This document shows, one piece after another, positions 1 through 6,461 of a DNA stretch of 6,506 bases (positions are counted from its first letter, which is position 1; each line of letters opens with the position of its first letter). Position numbers and translations under genes: made by a program. The notes below the pieces were generated by a model. It was not told the origin of the DNA. It made no database searches and saw only the letters and a program-made list of their open reading frames with translations. Origin of the DNA: an uncultured Clostridia bacterium. GTDB lineage: Bacteria > Bacillota > Clostridia > Lachnospirales > Lachnospiraceae. The stretch lies in NCBI GenBank assembly GCA_946623485.1, contig CAMORF010000135.1, positions 1 to 6,506 on the forward strand, read 5' to 3'.

Positions 1-1477
1 CCTCCTGCCGCTGCATGATCGCGCGGGCCAGAGGGTGTTCACTCTTTTGCTCCAGCGCTGCGGCATAAGTGAGCAGCTCATTTTCGCTTATTCCCTCGGC
101 AGGCATAAGGTCAGTCACGCGGGGCTCGCCCTGCGTGATGGTTCCCGCGTTAAAGTCGATCCAGCCGCTCTTCTTGTTGGCCAGCCGGTCGTTGGTCGCA
201 ATCTTCAGCGTAGGCGCCGGCGCGCCGAAAGGTGTCCCACGTCCCGTTGTAAACAGGATCAAATGGGCTCCCGCAGCCGTCATCGCTGTCGCGGATACCA
301 GGTCATTGCCGGGGCCATACAGAAGGTTCAGGCCTTGTTTCGTCACCGGATCCGCATAGTCAATGACATCCACGATCGGCGCGCTGCCGCCCTTCTGCAC
401 ACACCCGCAGGACTTGTCCTCCAGCGTCGTGATGCCGCCCTGCTTATTCCCGGGGCTTGGATTGTCATAGACCACTTCCCCGTGCCGGATGAAATAATCC
501 TTGAACCCGTTGAGCATGTGCTCTGCCTTGTGGAATACCTCTTCGTTGACGCAGCGGTCAATCAGGAAGCCTTCCGCCCCGAACATCTCCGGAACTTCTG
601 TCAGGACAGTGGATCCGCCCCGGGCGATCAGCATATCCGAGAACCGGCCCACAGCCGGGTTGGCCGTGATCCCGCTCAGCCCGTCCGAGCCGCCGCATTT
701 CATGCCGACAACCAATTTGGATACGGGAACATCCACACGCTCAAACTGCCTGGCGTAGGCGGACAGTTCCTCAAGCAGCGGCCTTGCCGCCTTGTATTCA
801 TCCTCCACGTCCTGGCAGGTCAGGAATTTAACCCGTTCCGGATCATAATCCCCCAGCTCCTCAAGGAACTGCTCATGGGTCAGGTTCTCGCACCCAAGGC
901 TCAGGACGAGCACGCCGCCCGCGTTCGGATGGCGCACCAGGGCAGCAAGAAGCTTCCTGGTCTGCGCGTGGTCCGCGCCGGTCTGGCTGCAGCCAAACGG
1001 ATGGGAGAAGGTATAAAGGCCGTCCACGGAGCCCTGCACCAGATCCTGATTGTCCGCCGCCATCTTCTTCGCGACATCATTGACACAGCCGACTGTCGGA
1101 ATGATCCACAGCTCATTCCGGACCGCAGCCCTGCCGTCTTTGCGTAAAAATCCACGGAAGGTCTCCGGCTCCACAGGCTCGATCACCGGATGCGTCGGGT
1201 GATAGCTGTATTCCACCTCACCTGACAGGTTCGTCGCCGTATTGTGGGTATGCACCCACTGGCCGGCCAGGATATCGTTCAGCGCATGCCCGATGGAAAA
1301 GCCATACTTTATTACATTTTCACCCTTGCCGATGGGCTGCAGCGCAATCTTATGCCCCTGGGGAATGTCCTCCAGAGCCGTGACTGTCAGGCCGCCTGCC
1401 GCAACTTCTGTTCCCGCCTTAATGGGCGCAAGGGCTACCGCCACATTGTCTGACGGATGAATCCTGATACTGATCAT
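1..1477 (-). CDS. uxaA: Altronate dehydratase (UxaA), partial at window edge, with foreign P-type-ATPase-like C-terminus
   Basis: UxaA dehydrates D-altronate to 2-keto-3-deoxy-D-gluconate in the cytoplasm, the third step of galacturonate breakdown; the E. coli enzyme is known to need iron. Read from ATG at 1477, the frame stays open for 492 codons to the edge. Residues 1-90 resemble the SAF-type N-terminal domain, with WVHTHN at 74-79. Residues ~108-445 match the large UxaA/galactarate dehydratase domain: FLRKDGRAAVRNELWIIPT from 110, cysteines at 131, 163, 196 and 261, MKCGGSDGLSGITANP from 259, CGCVQKGG from 357, and GWIDFNAG at 438-445. The family normally continues about 50 residues beyond DFNAG with its own ending. 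Here residues ~446-492 instead resemble a metal-transporting ATPase. The start is fixed by an ATGA overlap with the uxaB stop; no strong Shine-Dalgarno precedes it, so translational coupling is likely. Identity to residue 445 is secure. Whether the product is functional is doubtful. Confidence 0.9.
   Translation of the reverse strand, partial: MISIRIHPSDNVAVALAPIKAGTEVAAGGLTVTALEDIPQGHKIALQPIGKGENVIKYGFSIGHALNDILAGQWVHTHNTATNLSGEVEYSYHPTHPVIEPVEPETFRGFLRKDGRAAVRNELWIIPTVGCVNDVAKKMAADNQDLVQGSVDGLYTFSHPFGCSQTGADHAQTRKLLAALVRHPNAGGVLVLSLGCENLTHEQFLEELGDYDPERVKFLTCQDVEDEYKAARPLLEELSAYARQFERVDVPVSKLVVGMKCGGSDGLSGITANPAVGRFSDMLIARGGSTVLTEVPEMFGAEGFLIDRCVNEEVFHKAEHMLNGFKDYFIRHGEVVYDNPSPGNKQGGITTLEDKSCGCVQKGGSAPIVDVIDYADPVTKQGLNLLYGPGNDLVSATAMTAAGAHLILFTTGRGTPFGAPAPTLKIATNDRLANKKSGWIDFNAGTITQGEPRVTDLMPAEGISENELLTYAAALEQKSEHPLARAIMQRQE
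2..145 (-). other. P1B-type (heavy-metal) ATPase-like segment fused in frame to uxaA
   Basis: Codons 445-492 of the uxaA frame read GTITQGEPRVTDLMPAEG, then SENELLTYAAALEQ, then KSEHPLARAIMQR. In copper/heavy-metal P-type ATPases the phosphorylation motif DKTGT is followed by IT.G.P.VTD, a variable stretch, LL..AA.LE and the SEHPLA motif, whose His-Pro is a P1B hallmark in the nucleotide-binding domain. The His here is residue 481, about 39 residues after the place where the DKTGT aspartate would fall. That is close to the spacing I recall for this family. The Asp-Lys-Thr of DKTGT is absent, because the preceding residues (DFNAG) are altronate dehydratase. The join lies around 134-148, where both families can encode G-T-(I)-(T). 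The segment runs off the window. It could be a real fusion, a deletion between two genes, or an assembly chimera. Confidence 0.75.
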
Positions 1478-2973
1478 AAGCAGCTCTTAAAGGCAGCAAG
1501 CGCGCCTTCCTCCCGAATCATGGTAAGGCCGCGGACGACCTCGTCTTCCAGGTTCTCGATCTTCGACAGATCCTGATCCCACATCTTCTCATTCGACAGG
1601 ACACTATGCACCAGTTCCCTGACGCTGTCATCCTTATGCGCCCAGTAGAATTCCAGCACCCAGCGGTCATCATTGATGGCATAAGTATTGCCGGCAGGAC
1701 GTTTTGCGATCAGTTCACGCTCCCCAAGTTCCTGCAGGTCATTGCTGTAAAATGCGATGTACGCTGCCAGGGACATGGTCAGGCAGGCCGGCAGCGCCTT
1801 CTTCTCTTCGATGTATTCGAGGAAGGAAGGCATATTCCTTGCCTTCCACTTGGAGGTAGAATTCAGGGAGATGCTCAGGAGCTGATGATCCACAAACGGA
1901 TTGTTGAAACGGTCTGTCACCGCAGCCGCGAAGTTCTTCAGATCCTCCTTGTCCAGCGGAAGTGTCGGGATCACCTCATCATACAGCATCTTGTTCATAA
2001 AGCCGCGGATCGTCTCGTCATGCATACAGTCGCGGACGATATCCTTTCCCGCCAGGTAGCTGCCCAGGACGAAACCTGTGTGCGCCCCGTTCAGGATACG
2101 GACCTTCCTCTTCTTGTACGGGCTCATGTCAGGAACGACAAAGACGCTTTCGCCGATCCCTGCTTTCTTGAAGGGAAGGCGGTCTTCCAGGCCCTCCGGC
2201 CCTTCGATGACCCATACGCCGAATACCTCGCCGACATCCATCAGCTGGTCTTCGTAGCCATTCTCTTCATTCATTTTCTTCACTTCTTCCGCGTCGCGCA
2301 CGCGGCCGGGAACGATCCGGTCTACCAGGGATCCGCAGAAGATACACTCGTCATTGACATAATCACGGAATGCTGCTTCCAGCCCCCACTGGTCGATGTA
2401 ACGGTTTACGCATCTTTGCAGCTCACGCCCGTTGTTGTCAATCAGCTCACAGGCAAGGATGATTACGCCCTTCTTGCCTGCTTTCCAGCGGCGGTACAGC
2501 ACCTGCGTCATCTTTCCGGGGAAGGAGGACGGCGGGCAGTCGGTAAACTGGCAGGAGGGATCATACTGGATTCCGGCCTCTGTCGTATTGGAGGCAATGA
2601 CTTCCAGGTCATCTGATTCCGCGACCTTCATCATCGCGTCATAATCTTCCTGTACATATGGATTCAGGCAGCATGCCACGGAGGAAATGACCCGCTTGCG
2701 GTCAACCTTCTCCCCCTTCTCGCTTCCGCGAAGGTACAGCGTATACAGACCTTCCTGGTCATTGATCACCTTCGCAAGCCCTCCGCCGATCGGCTGGACA
2801 AGCGCTGCTTTTCCGTTCCAGACCCCGGCCTCATTGGCAAGGTCAAACCAATAATCTACGAACGCCCGCAGGAAATTGCCTTCCCCGAACTGAAGTACCT
2901 TGACCGGAGCATCCTTCAGAATATATCCGTCATATCCTGACTTCTCCAGCACCTGATAATTGAGCTGTTCCAT
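1474..2973 (-). CDS. uxaB: Tagaturonate reductase (altronate oxidoreductase, UxaB)
   Basis: UxaB reduces D-tagaturonate to D-altronate with NADH, linking UxaC and UxaA. The 499-residue product belongs to the long-chain mannitol dehydrogenase family. The N-terminal Rossmann fold opens with VLQFGEGNFLRAF at 26-38 (G30-x-G32), the form typical of UxaB rather than of fructuronate reductase UxuB. The family catalytic signature is visible as K290-VRIL-N295-GA-H298, keeping the K-x4-N-x2-H spacing. SLNSTSKWKARNMPS in the C-terminal helical domain also fits UxaB. Length is near the family norm (about 480-500). The start is well supported by AGGAGG at 2984-2989, ten bases upstream of the ATG. The gene follows the regulator after an 87-98 base gap carrying a GC palindrome, and its TGA overlaps the uxaA ATG. 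Confidence 0.93.
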   Translation of the reverse strand: MEQLNYQVLEKSGYDGYILKDAPVKVLQFGEGNFLRAFVDYWFDLANEAGVWNGKAALVQPIGGGLAKVINDQEGLYTLYLRGSEKGEKVDRKRVISSVACCLNPYVQEDYDAMMKVAESDDLEVIASNTTEAGIQYDPSCQFTDCPPSSFPGKMTQVLYRRWKAGKKGVIILACELIDNNGRELQRCVNRYIDQWGLEAAFRDYVNDECIFCGSLVDRIVPGRVRDAEEVKKMNEENGYEDQLMDVGEVFGVWVIEGPEGLEDRLPFKKAGIGESVFVVPDMSPYKKRKVRILNGAHTGFVLGSYLAGKDIVRDCMHDETIRGFMNKMLYDEVIPTLPLDKEDLKNFAAAVTDRFNNPFVDHQLLSISLNSTSKWKARNMPSFLEYIEEKKALPACLTMSLAAYIAFYSNDLQELGERELIAKRPAGNTYAINDDRWVLEFYWAHKDDSVRELVHSVLSNEKMWDQDLSKIENLEDEVVRGLTMIREEGALAAFKSCL

Positions 2974-2983
2974 TCTAATGTAT

Positions 2984-2989
2984 CCTCCT
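2984..2989 (-). promoter_or_regulatory. uxaB ribosome binding site
   Basis: AGGAGG on the minus strand, ten bases before the uxaB ATG. It lies only three bases from the foot of the 17-bp GC palindrome, so folding of that palindrome could affect ribosome access. Confidence 0.8.
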
Positions 2990-2992
2990 GAC

Positions 2993-3009
2993 CGCCTGCC
3001 GGGCAGGCG
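2993..3009 (-). repeat. 17-bp perfect GC palindrome upstream of uxaB
   Basis: The plus strand reads CGCCTGCC-G-GGCAGGCG: two perfect 8-base arms around one central base. In RNA it would fold as a short GC hairpin. No T-run follows in the direction of transcription, since the next bases are GTCAGGAGG, so it is not a standard intrinsic terminator. It may be a regulator binding site or an RNA structure near the uxaB ribosome binding site. LacI-family operators usually have an even, CG-centred core, which this odd-centred palindrome lacks. Confidence 0.55.
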
Positions 3010-3061
3010 TATTCGTTTCTTCTCTTCGTCTATCTCTGATTTAAAGATGCAATCTCATTGG

Positions 3062-4102
3062 CTATCCTGTTCCTTCTATCAATCGCATTCCGGCGGCCAA
3101 TCGATTGTTACTCTTTCTGACTGACCCCTTCTCTACGAGCCAGCCGTCAAGCATATTCATTTTTTCCGGCACCCTGCCGTCAATCTCCGCCATCAGGTAC
3201 CGGATCGCGGCTTCCGCGCTCTCCCTGACCGGGGAGTAATAGCTGGTCAGCTTCGGCGCAACCTTATCGGACATATAGCTGTTATCATACCCCACCACCG
3301 ACAAGTCGTCCGGAATCCTCAGGCCGCATTCGTACGCAGCCTGATATACACTCAGCGCCAGCATGTCATTTGCCGCAAAGATCGCCTCAGGACGTTTCCC
3401 GCCCGTCAGCAATGAACGAATCTTCAGATGAGCGTTATCCAAGTCATCCATGTCAAACAGGCACATGCCTTCATCCAGGCAAAGGCCTGCTTCCTCCAGC
3501 GCCTCTTTCATTCCCTGATACCGTTCAACGAATGACGTATTGGAAAAGGACTGGAAGATGCCCCCGATCCGCCTGAAGCCGTTCCTGACCAGATAGCTGA
3601 CACATTCGTAACCGCCCTTCCCGTTGTTCAGCGGAAGGCAGCGTTCCGGTTCGTCCTCAAAATATCGATTCATGTAGATATAGGGAATCCCGGCCTGCCT
3701 CAGCTTCCGGATATGGTCATGCTCCGGCGTACAGGGCGTGATGAGGACACCGTCCACCCTGCCCTCCGACAGGTTCCTCACGTAGGAGCGCTCCCGCTCC
3801 AGGGAATTGTTCGTATTGCACAGATATACCATGTATCCGAACTGGCTCCCGTAGTAGTCCACGTATTTCTGAAGGCGGGAAAAATACACATTCATTACAT
3901 CCGGAACAATCAGTGCCAGTGCCCTGGTTCTTCCCGTTTTCAGACTTACCGCAAGATGGTTTCGCTGATATCCGATCTGATCCACTACCTGAAGGATCTT
4001 CTCTTTCGTTGAATCCTTGACATATCCTTTTCCGGACAGGGCCTTGGACACGGTGCACACCGAATATCCTGATACCCTGGCGACATCCTTGATCGTTGCC
4101 AT
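3062..4102 (-). CDS. LacI-family transcriptional regulator, probable hexuronate operon regulator
   Basis: From ATG at 4102 the protein is 346 residues, the usual LacI-family length. Residues 1-60 form the DNA-binding part: MATIKDVARVSGYSVCTVSK (helix-turn-helix), then a hinge around NHLAVSLKTGRT (48-59). Residues ~60-330 form a periplasmic-binding-protein-like effector domain: LALIVPDVMNVYF (62-74), GRVDGVLITP (114-123), FRRIGGIF (176-183), FAANDMLALSVYQA (242-255), DLSVVGYDNSYMSDKVAPKL from 266. The family typically starts MATIKDVA, and GGAGA lies ten bases upstream of that ATG. A start at 4135 would add 11 residues and overlap the preceding stop as ATGA, so it cannot be excluded. Its place between uxaC and uxaB suggests control of hexuronate catabolism, with a uronate or KDG-type effector. 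The effector and operators are inference, and no gene name can be assigned. Confidence 0.9.
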   Translation of the reverse strand: MATIKDVARVSGYSVCTVSKALSGKGYVKDSTKEKILQVVDQIGYQRNHLAVSLKTGRTRALALIVPDVMNVYFSRLQKYVDYYGSQFGYMVYLCNTNNSLERERSYVRNLSEGRVDGVLITPCTPEHDHIRKLRQAGIPYIYMNRYFEDEPERCLPLNNGKGGYECVSYLVRNGFRRIGGIFQSFSNTSFVERYQGMKEALEEAGLCLDEGMCLFDMDDLDNAHLKIRSLLTGGKRPEAIFAANDMLALSVYQAAYECGLRIPDDLSVVGYDNSYMSDKVAPKLTSYYSPVRESAEAAIRYLMAEIDGRVPEKMNMLDGWLVEKGSVRKSNNRLAAGMRLIEGTG

Positions 4103-4111
4103 AGTGAACGG

Positions 4112-4117
4112 TTCTCC
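4112..4117 (-). promoter_or_regulatory. Ribosome binding site supporting the 4102 start of the LacI-type gene
   Basis: GGAGAA on the minus strand, nine bases before the ATG at 4102. It lies inside the 11-codon extension that the alternative start at 4135 would translate. Upstream of 4135 only a weaker AGGAAAAA is present. Together with the family-typical MATIKDVA start, this favours 4102. Confidence 0.55.
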
Positions 4118-4131
4118 GATCTGTCTCAGCG

Positions 4132-4854
4132 TCATTTTTTCCTGACCTGGAAAAATGAAAGCGCTTCTCCCAGCTTCTTTACATCGACATCCTTCGTTCT
4201 GACATAGCGGTTTTTCCCGAGTTCCCCGATCAGCGCTTTTGAATGGATCACCTCTGTCGCCGAAGGTCCTGTAATCCGGACCTCCTTCTGGGTAAATACA
4301 CTGATCACGGTCACCTCCACCTCCGGGTACCCGATCTCACGCAGAATCTGCATCAGCACCTTCCGCATGTTCTCCGATACCGCCAGCGGAGATGGAATGC
4401 TCCGTGTCTCCCCGTTCATGGTCTGTGTCCATTCCGGGTCGTCCTTCTTCGCGCTGACCGCCCCGCCGTAGCCGAACAGGTTGATGCCGACCACGCCGCT
4501 TCTCATCACGATGATTGCGGGAAGTTTCGTCTCAAGCTCCTCTTTTTTCAGAACACCAGGAATAATCGCATAATACTGATTCCGCCTGGCAAATGACGCG
4601 GCATCCGATACAGTCTGCAGGATATCTGCCTTTGTGCTGTTCCTTTCCTTCTTTTCTTTGTTGTCGTGTTCCTCTCCTTTGCTGTCTTCCCCGGAAGGAG
4701 TGCCGGCAGCACGTCCCTTCTCTCCTTTCCTTCTGAAAAGAGGACGTCCCACCAGAAGCTCGGTAAAGTCTCTTCCCGTCAGTTTCTTCAGGATGGCCGG
4801 AAGGAGGACAAAAACGACCGCAAGGACAATGAATAATGTAACTGTCTGTGCCAT
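4132..4854 (-). CDS. Membrane-anchored protein with a degenerate NERD-like domain
   Basis: The function is unknown. The 240-residue product starts with one hydrophobic helix (residues ~4-24, VTLFIVLAVVFVLLPAIL), so it is probably anchored in the membrane with a cytoplasmic body (KK follows the helix). Residues ~42-76 are a Lys/Glu/Gly-rich, low-complexity linker. Residues ~88-215 resemble the NERD (nuclease-related) domain in spacing: YYAIIPGVL, LPAIIVMRSGVVGINLFGYG (111-130), DDPEWTQTMNGETRSIPSPL (138-157), ENMRKVLMQIL, VTVISVFTQKEVRI. Classical NERD proteins carry an Asp before the hydrophobic strand, then E-x-K before the glycine turn and an NP-x-x-Q motif. Here these positions are proline (112), N125/F127 and SPLAVS, so nuclease activity is unlikely. 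The start has an excellent AAGGAGG six bases upstream. Its stop overlaps the possible 4135 start of the regulator gene. The NERD assignment is by eye and moderate in confidence; the CDS itself is secure. Confidence 0.85.
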   Translation of the reverse strand: MAQTVTLFIVLAVVFVLLPAILKKLTGRDFTELLVGRPLFRRKGEKGRAAGTPSGEDSKGEEHDNKEKKERNSTKADILQTVSDAASFARRNQYYAIIPGVLKKEELETKLPAIIVMRSGVVGINLFGYGGAVSAKKDDPEWTQTMNGETRSIPSPLAVSENMRKVLMQILREIGYPEVEVTVISVFTQKEVRITGPSATEVIHSKALIGELGKNRYVRTKDVDVKKLGEALSFFQVRKK

Positions 4855-4860
4855 GCATAT

Positions 4861-4867
4861 CCTCCTT
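4861..4867 (-). promoter_or_regulatory. Ribosome binding site of the NERD-like gene
   Basis: AAGGAGG on the minus strand, six bases before the ATG at 4854. It is a near-perfect Shine-Dalgarno sequence that fixes the start and shows that the gene is translated independently of uxaC. Confidence 0.8.
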
Positions 4868-4916
4868 CCTGGTCATTCATGTTGATATGATTTACACCCT
4901 TTTGCCCATGGCAGGC

Positions 4917-4932
4917 AAGCCGTTCCCGGCTT
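4917..4932 (-). other. Small hairpin after uxaC
   Basis: The minus strand reads AAGCCG-GGAA-CGGCTT: a perfect six-base-pair stem closed by a GNRA-type tetraloop, about 24 bases past the uxaC stop. No U-tract follows, so it does not look like an intrinsic terminator. It could be an mRNA end-protecting or processing element. A stem this short may also be chance. Apart from this and the downstream ribosome binding site, I see nothing in the 4855-4955 gap. Confidence 0.4.
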
Positions 4933-4955
4933 CAAAGCTTATTCCCTTATTATCG

Positions 4956-6389
4956 TCAGATTCCAAAGTACCGTTTCGCGTTCTGATAGCTGATGCCCTG
5001 CACGATCTCCTTCAGCGCGTCTTCGTCTGCCGGGTACTCTCCGTTCTCCACCAGTTTTCCGATGAAGTTGCACATAATCCTGCGGAAGTACTCGTGGCGC
5101 GGATAGCTCAGGAAGGATCTGGAATCGGTCAGCATGCCGATGAAGTTTCCAAGAACACTCAGGTTCGCCAGAGACTTCATCTGGTCTTCCATTCCGCTCT
5201 TGGTATCGCAGAACCACCAGGCAGGGCCATGCTGGATCTTTCCCGGTACCTCGGAGGACTGGAACAGTCCCAGCACGGTATCCAGCATCTCGTTGTCCGG
5301 TCCGTACAGAGAGAACAGGACAGTCTTGGGCAGTTCGTTGGTATAGTCCAGGGCGCTCATAAAGCTGACCAGCGCCTCGGTGCTGGAAGTGATGTTCATG
5401 CAGTCAAACCCGGTATCCGCGCCTTCCTTCTCAAACATCCTCCGGTTGCCGTTGCGCAGCGCGCCATAATGGATCTCCATGACAATGCCAAGCCTGTGAT
5501 AGGCACGGCCCAGGGCCAGCATAATCTTCGTCTGGAAGACCTCTGCCTCCTCGATGGAGACTTTCTCCCCGGAAAGCGCCTTCTTCAAAGCAGCATCTGC
5601 TTCCTCCATGGTTCCCACACGGTACATCATGTAATCAATGCCATGGTCTGACGCGACGCATCCGTGTTCCTTGAAGAACTCAGCGCGGTTCACCAGGGCA
5701 TCAATCACCTCACGGGTCGTATCCAGGCTTTCCTTGCCAACTGCCCTGGCAAGCTTCTGAATGTATTCCCTGAAGCCATCCTTAGAGATATTGATGGCTT
5801 TGTCCGGGCGGAAGCTGGGACGGACAATGCATGGCATGTCCGGATCCTGCGCCATCTTCTCATGCCATTCCAGGCTGTCAACCGGGTCATCGGTCGTGCC
5901 TATGTAATAGACATTGGACTTGCGGATAAAGCCGCGGGCGCTGCAGGTGGGATCATGTGCAAGCATGTCGTTGCACTTGTCATAGATCTCGCGGGCATTC
6001 TTCCGGCTCAGCGGCTCGGTGATGCCGAAATACTTCTGCAGCTCCAGGTTGCACCAATGATACATCGGGTTCCCGATGCACTTCTCAAGGGTTCCGGCAA
6101 ATTCATAAAACCGCTTAAAGTCATCGTCCCTTCCAACGATTTCTTCTTCCGGGATGCCGTTTGAGCGCATCAGCCTCCACTTGTAATGGTCTCCATAATA
6201 GCTTCCGTCCGGCTGGACGCCTCCAAACCATACATCGGAAATATTCGAAAACCTCCGGTCTTCATAGATCTCCTTCGGGCTGAGATGACAATGGTAATCG
6301 ATCAGCGGCATCTGGCTCGCGTAATCATGAAAAAGATGCTGCGCGGTCTTTGTCTCGAGCAGGAAATCCTTATCCATAAACTGTTTCAT
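4956..6389 (-). CDS. uxaC: Uronate isomerase (glucuronate/galacturonate isomerase, UxaC)
   Basis: UxaC isomerises D-galacturonate to D-tagaturonate and D-glucuronate to D-fructuronate in the cytoplasm, the entry step of hexuronate catabolism. The 477-residue product fits the family (about 465-480). It belongs to the amidohydrolase superfamily, with a TIM-barrel fold. The metal-binding motif is IDYHCHLSP, with H33 and H35. Further family blocks are YYIGTTDDPVDSLEWH (161-176), GIVMEIHYGALRNGNRRMF (301-319), HGPAWWFCDTKSGMEDQM (387-404) and TDSRSFLSYPRHEYFRRI (421-438), whose D422 is the probable catalytic aspartate. An ATG four codons upstream (6401) exists, but GGAG lies six bases before the ATG at 6389. 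MKQFMDKDFLLET is also the usual family beginning, so 6389 is preferred. It appears to head the catabolic genes here and is followed 101 bases later by the NERD-like gene. Confidence 0.95.
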   Translation of the reverse strand: MKQFMDKDFLLETKTAQHLFHDYASQMPLIDYHCHLSPKEIYEDRRFSNISDVWFGGVQPDGSYYGDHYKWRLMRSNGIPEEEIVGRDDDFKRFYEFAGTLEKCIGNPMYHWCNLELQKYFGITEPLSRKNAREIYDKCNDMLAHDPTCSARGFIRKSNVYYIGTTDDPVDSLEWHEKMAQDPDMPCIVRPSFRPDKAINISKDGFREYIQKLARAVGKESLDTTREVIDALVNRAEFFKEHGCVASDHGIDYMMYRVGTMEEADAALKKALSGEKVSIEEAEVFQTKIMLALGRAYHRLGIVMEIHYGALRNGNRRMFEKEGADTGFDCMNITSSTEALVSFMSALDYTNELPKTVLFSLYGPDNEMLDTVLGLFQSSEVPGKIQHGPAWWFCDTKSGMEDQMKSLANLSVLGNFIGMLTDSRSFLSYPRHEYFRRIMCNFIGKLVENGEYPADEDALKEIVQGISYQNAKRYFGI

Positions 6390-6395
6390 GTGATT

Positions 6396-6399
6396 CTCC
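6396..6399 (-). promoter_or_regulatory. Ribosome binding site deciding the uxaC start
   Basis: GGAG (within ATGGAG) lies six bases before the ATG at 6389 and overlaps the alternative ATG at 6401. No Shine-Dalgarno-like sequence is visible before 6401, where the bases read TAGAAAACAAGA. This supports the shorter uxaC product. Confidence 0.7.
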
Positions 6400-6424
6400 A
6401 TTCTTGTTTTCTATTCAGGACTCC

Positions 6425-6447
6425 GTCACCGGCATGAAGCCGGTGAC
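6425..6447 (-). other. Perfect 9-bp hairpin in the uxaC leader
   Basis: The minus strand reads GTCACCGGC-TTCAT-GCCGGTGAC: nine perfect pairs around a five-base loop, between the upstream stop (6462) and uxaC. The following bases, GGAGTCCTGAATAG, contain no U-run, so a standard intrinsic terminator is unlikely. It may be an attenuator-like structure, an mRNA stabiliser between cistrons, or a protein-binding palindrome. Confidence 0.6.
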
Positions 6448-6458
6448 ACCTCATGCCG
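6430..6458 (-). repeat. Second inverted repeat overlapping the leader hairpin
   Basis: CGGCATGA at 6430-6437 and TCATGCCG at 6451-6458 are perfect 8-base inverted arms 13 bases apart. The left arm shares bases with the 9-bp hairpin at 6425-6447, so the two stems cannot form together. Confidence 0.5.
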
Positions 6459-6461
6459 ATT

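Noticed and set aside
35..1147. 370-codon plus-strand open frame opposite uxaA
   Set aside because: It is the complement of a conserved altronate dehydratase. The translation is Arg/His/Pro-rich with no recognisable domain, and there is no good ribosome binding site. It is a shadow of GC-rich coding sequence.
1606..2616. 336-codon plus-strand open frame opposite uxaB
   Set aside because: Entirely antisense to a well-supported reductase gene, with no motif or convincing start signal.
2993..3009. Intrinsic terminator after the regulator gene
   Set aside because: GC-rich palindrome without a U-tract, running straight into the uxaB ribosome binding site.
4132..4854. Sporulation protein or standard active NERD nuclease
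   Set aside because: No sporulation-family motif was recognised, and the expected NERD catalytic residues are absent. It is described only as degenerate NERD-like.
4848..5651. 267-codon plus-strand open frame opposite uxaC and the NERD-like start
   Set aside because: Antisense to the conserved uronate isomerase, with no recognisable domain. It begins inside the start region of the NERD-like gene without a ribosome binding site.
5664..6164. 166-codon plus-strand open frame opposite uxaC
   Set aside because: Shadow of conserved uxaC coding sequence.
6390..6401. Four-codon longer uxaC start at 6401
   Set aside because: It has no Shine-Dalgarno upstream, and the ATG itself overlaps the GGAG that serves the start at 6389. 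Family members normally begin near MKxFMD.
6425..6447. Intrinsic terminator between the upstream gene and uxaC
   Set aside because: The stem is strong, but no U-run follows on either strand, so it is reported as a hairpin only.
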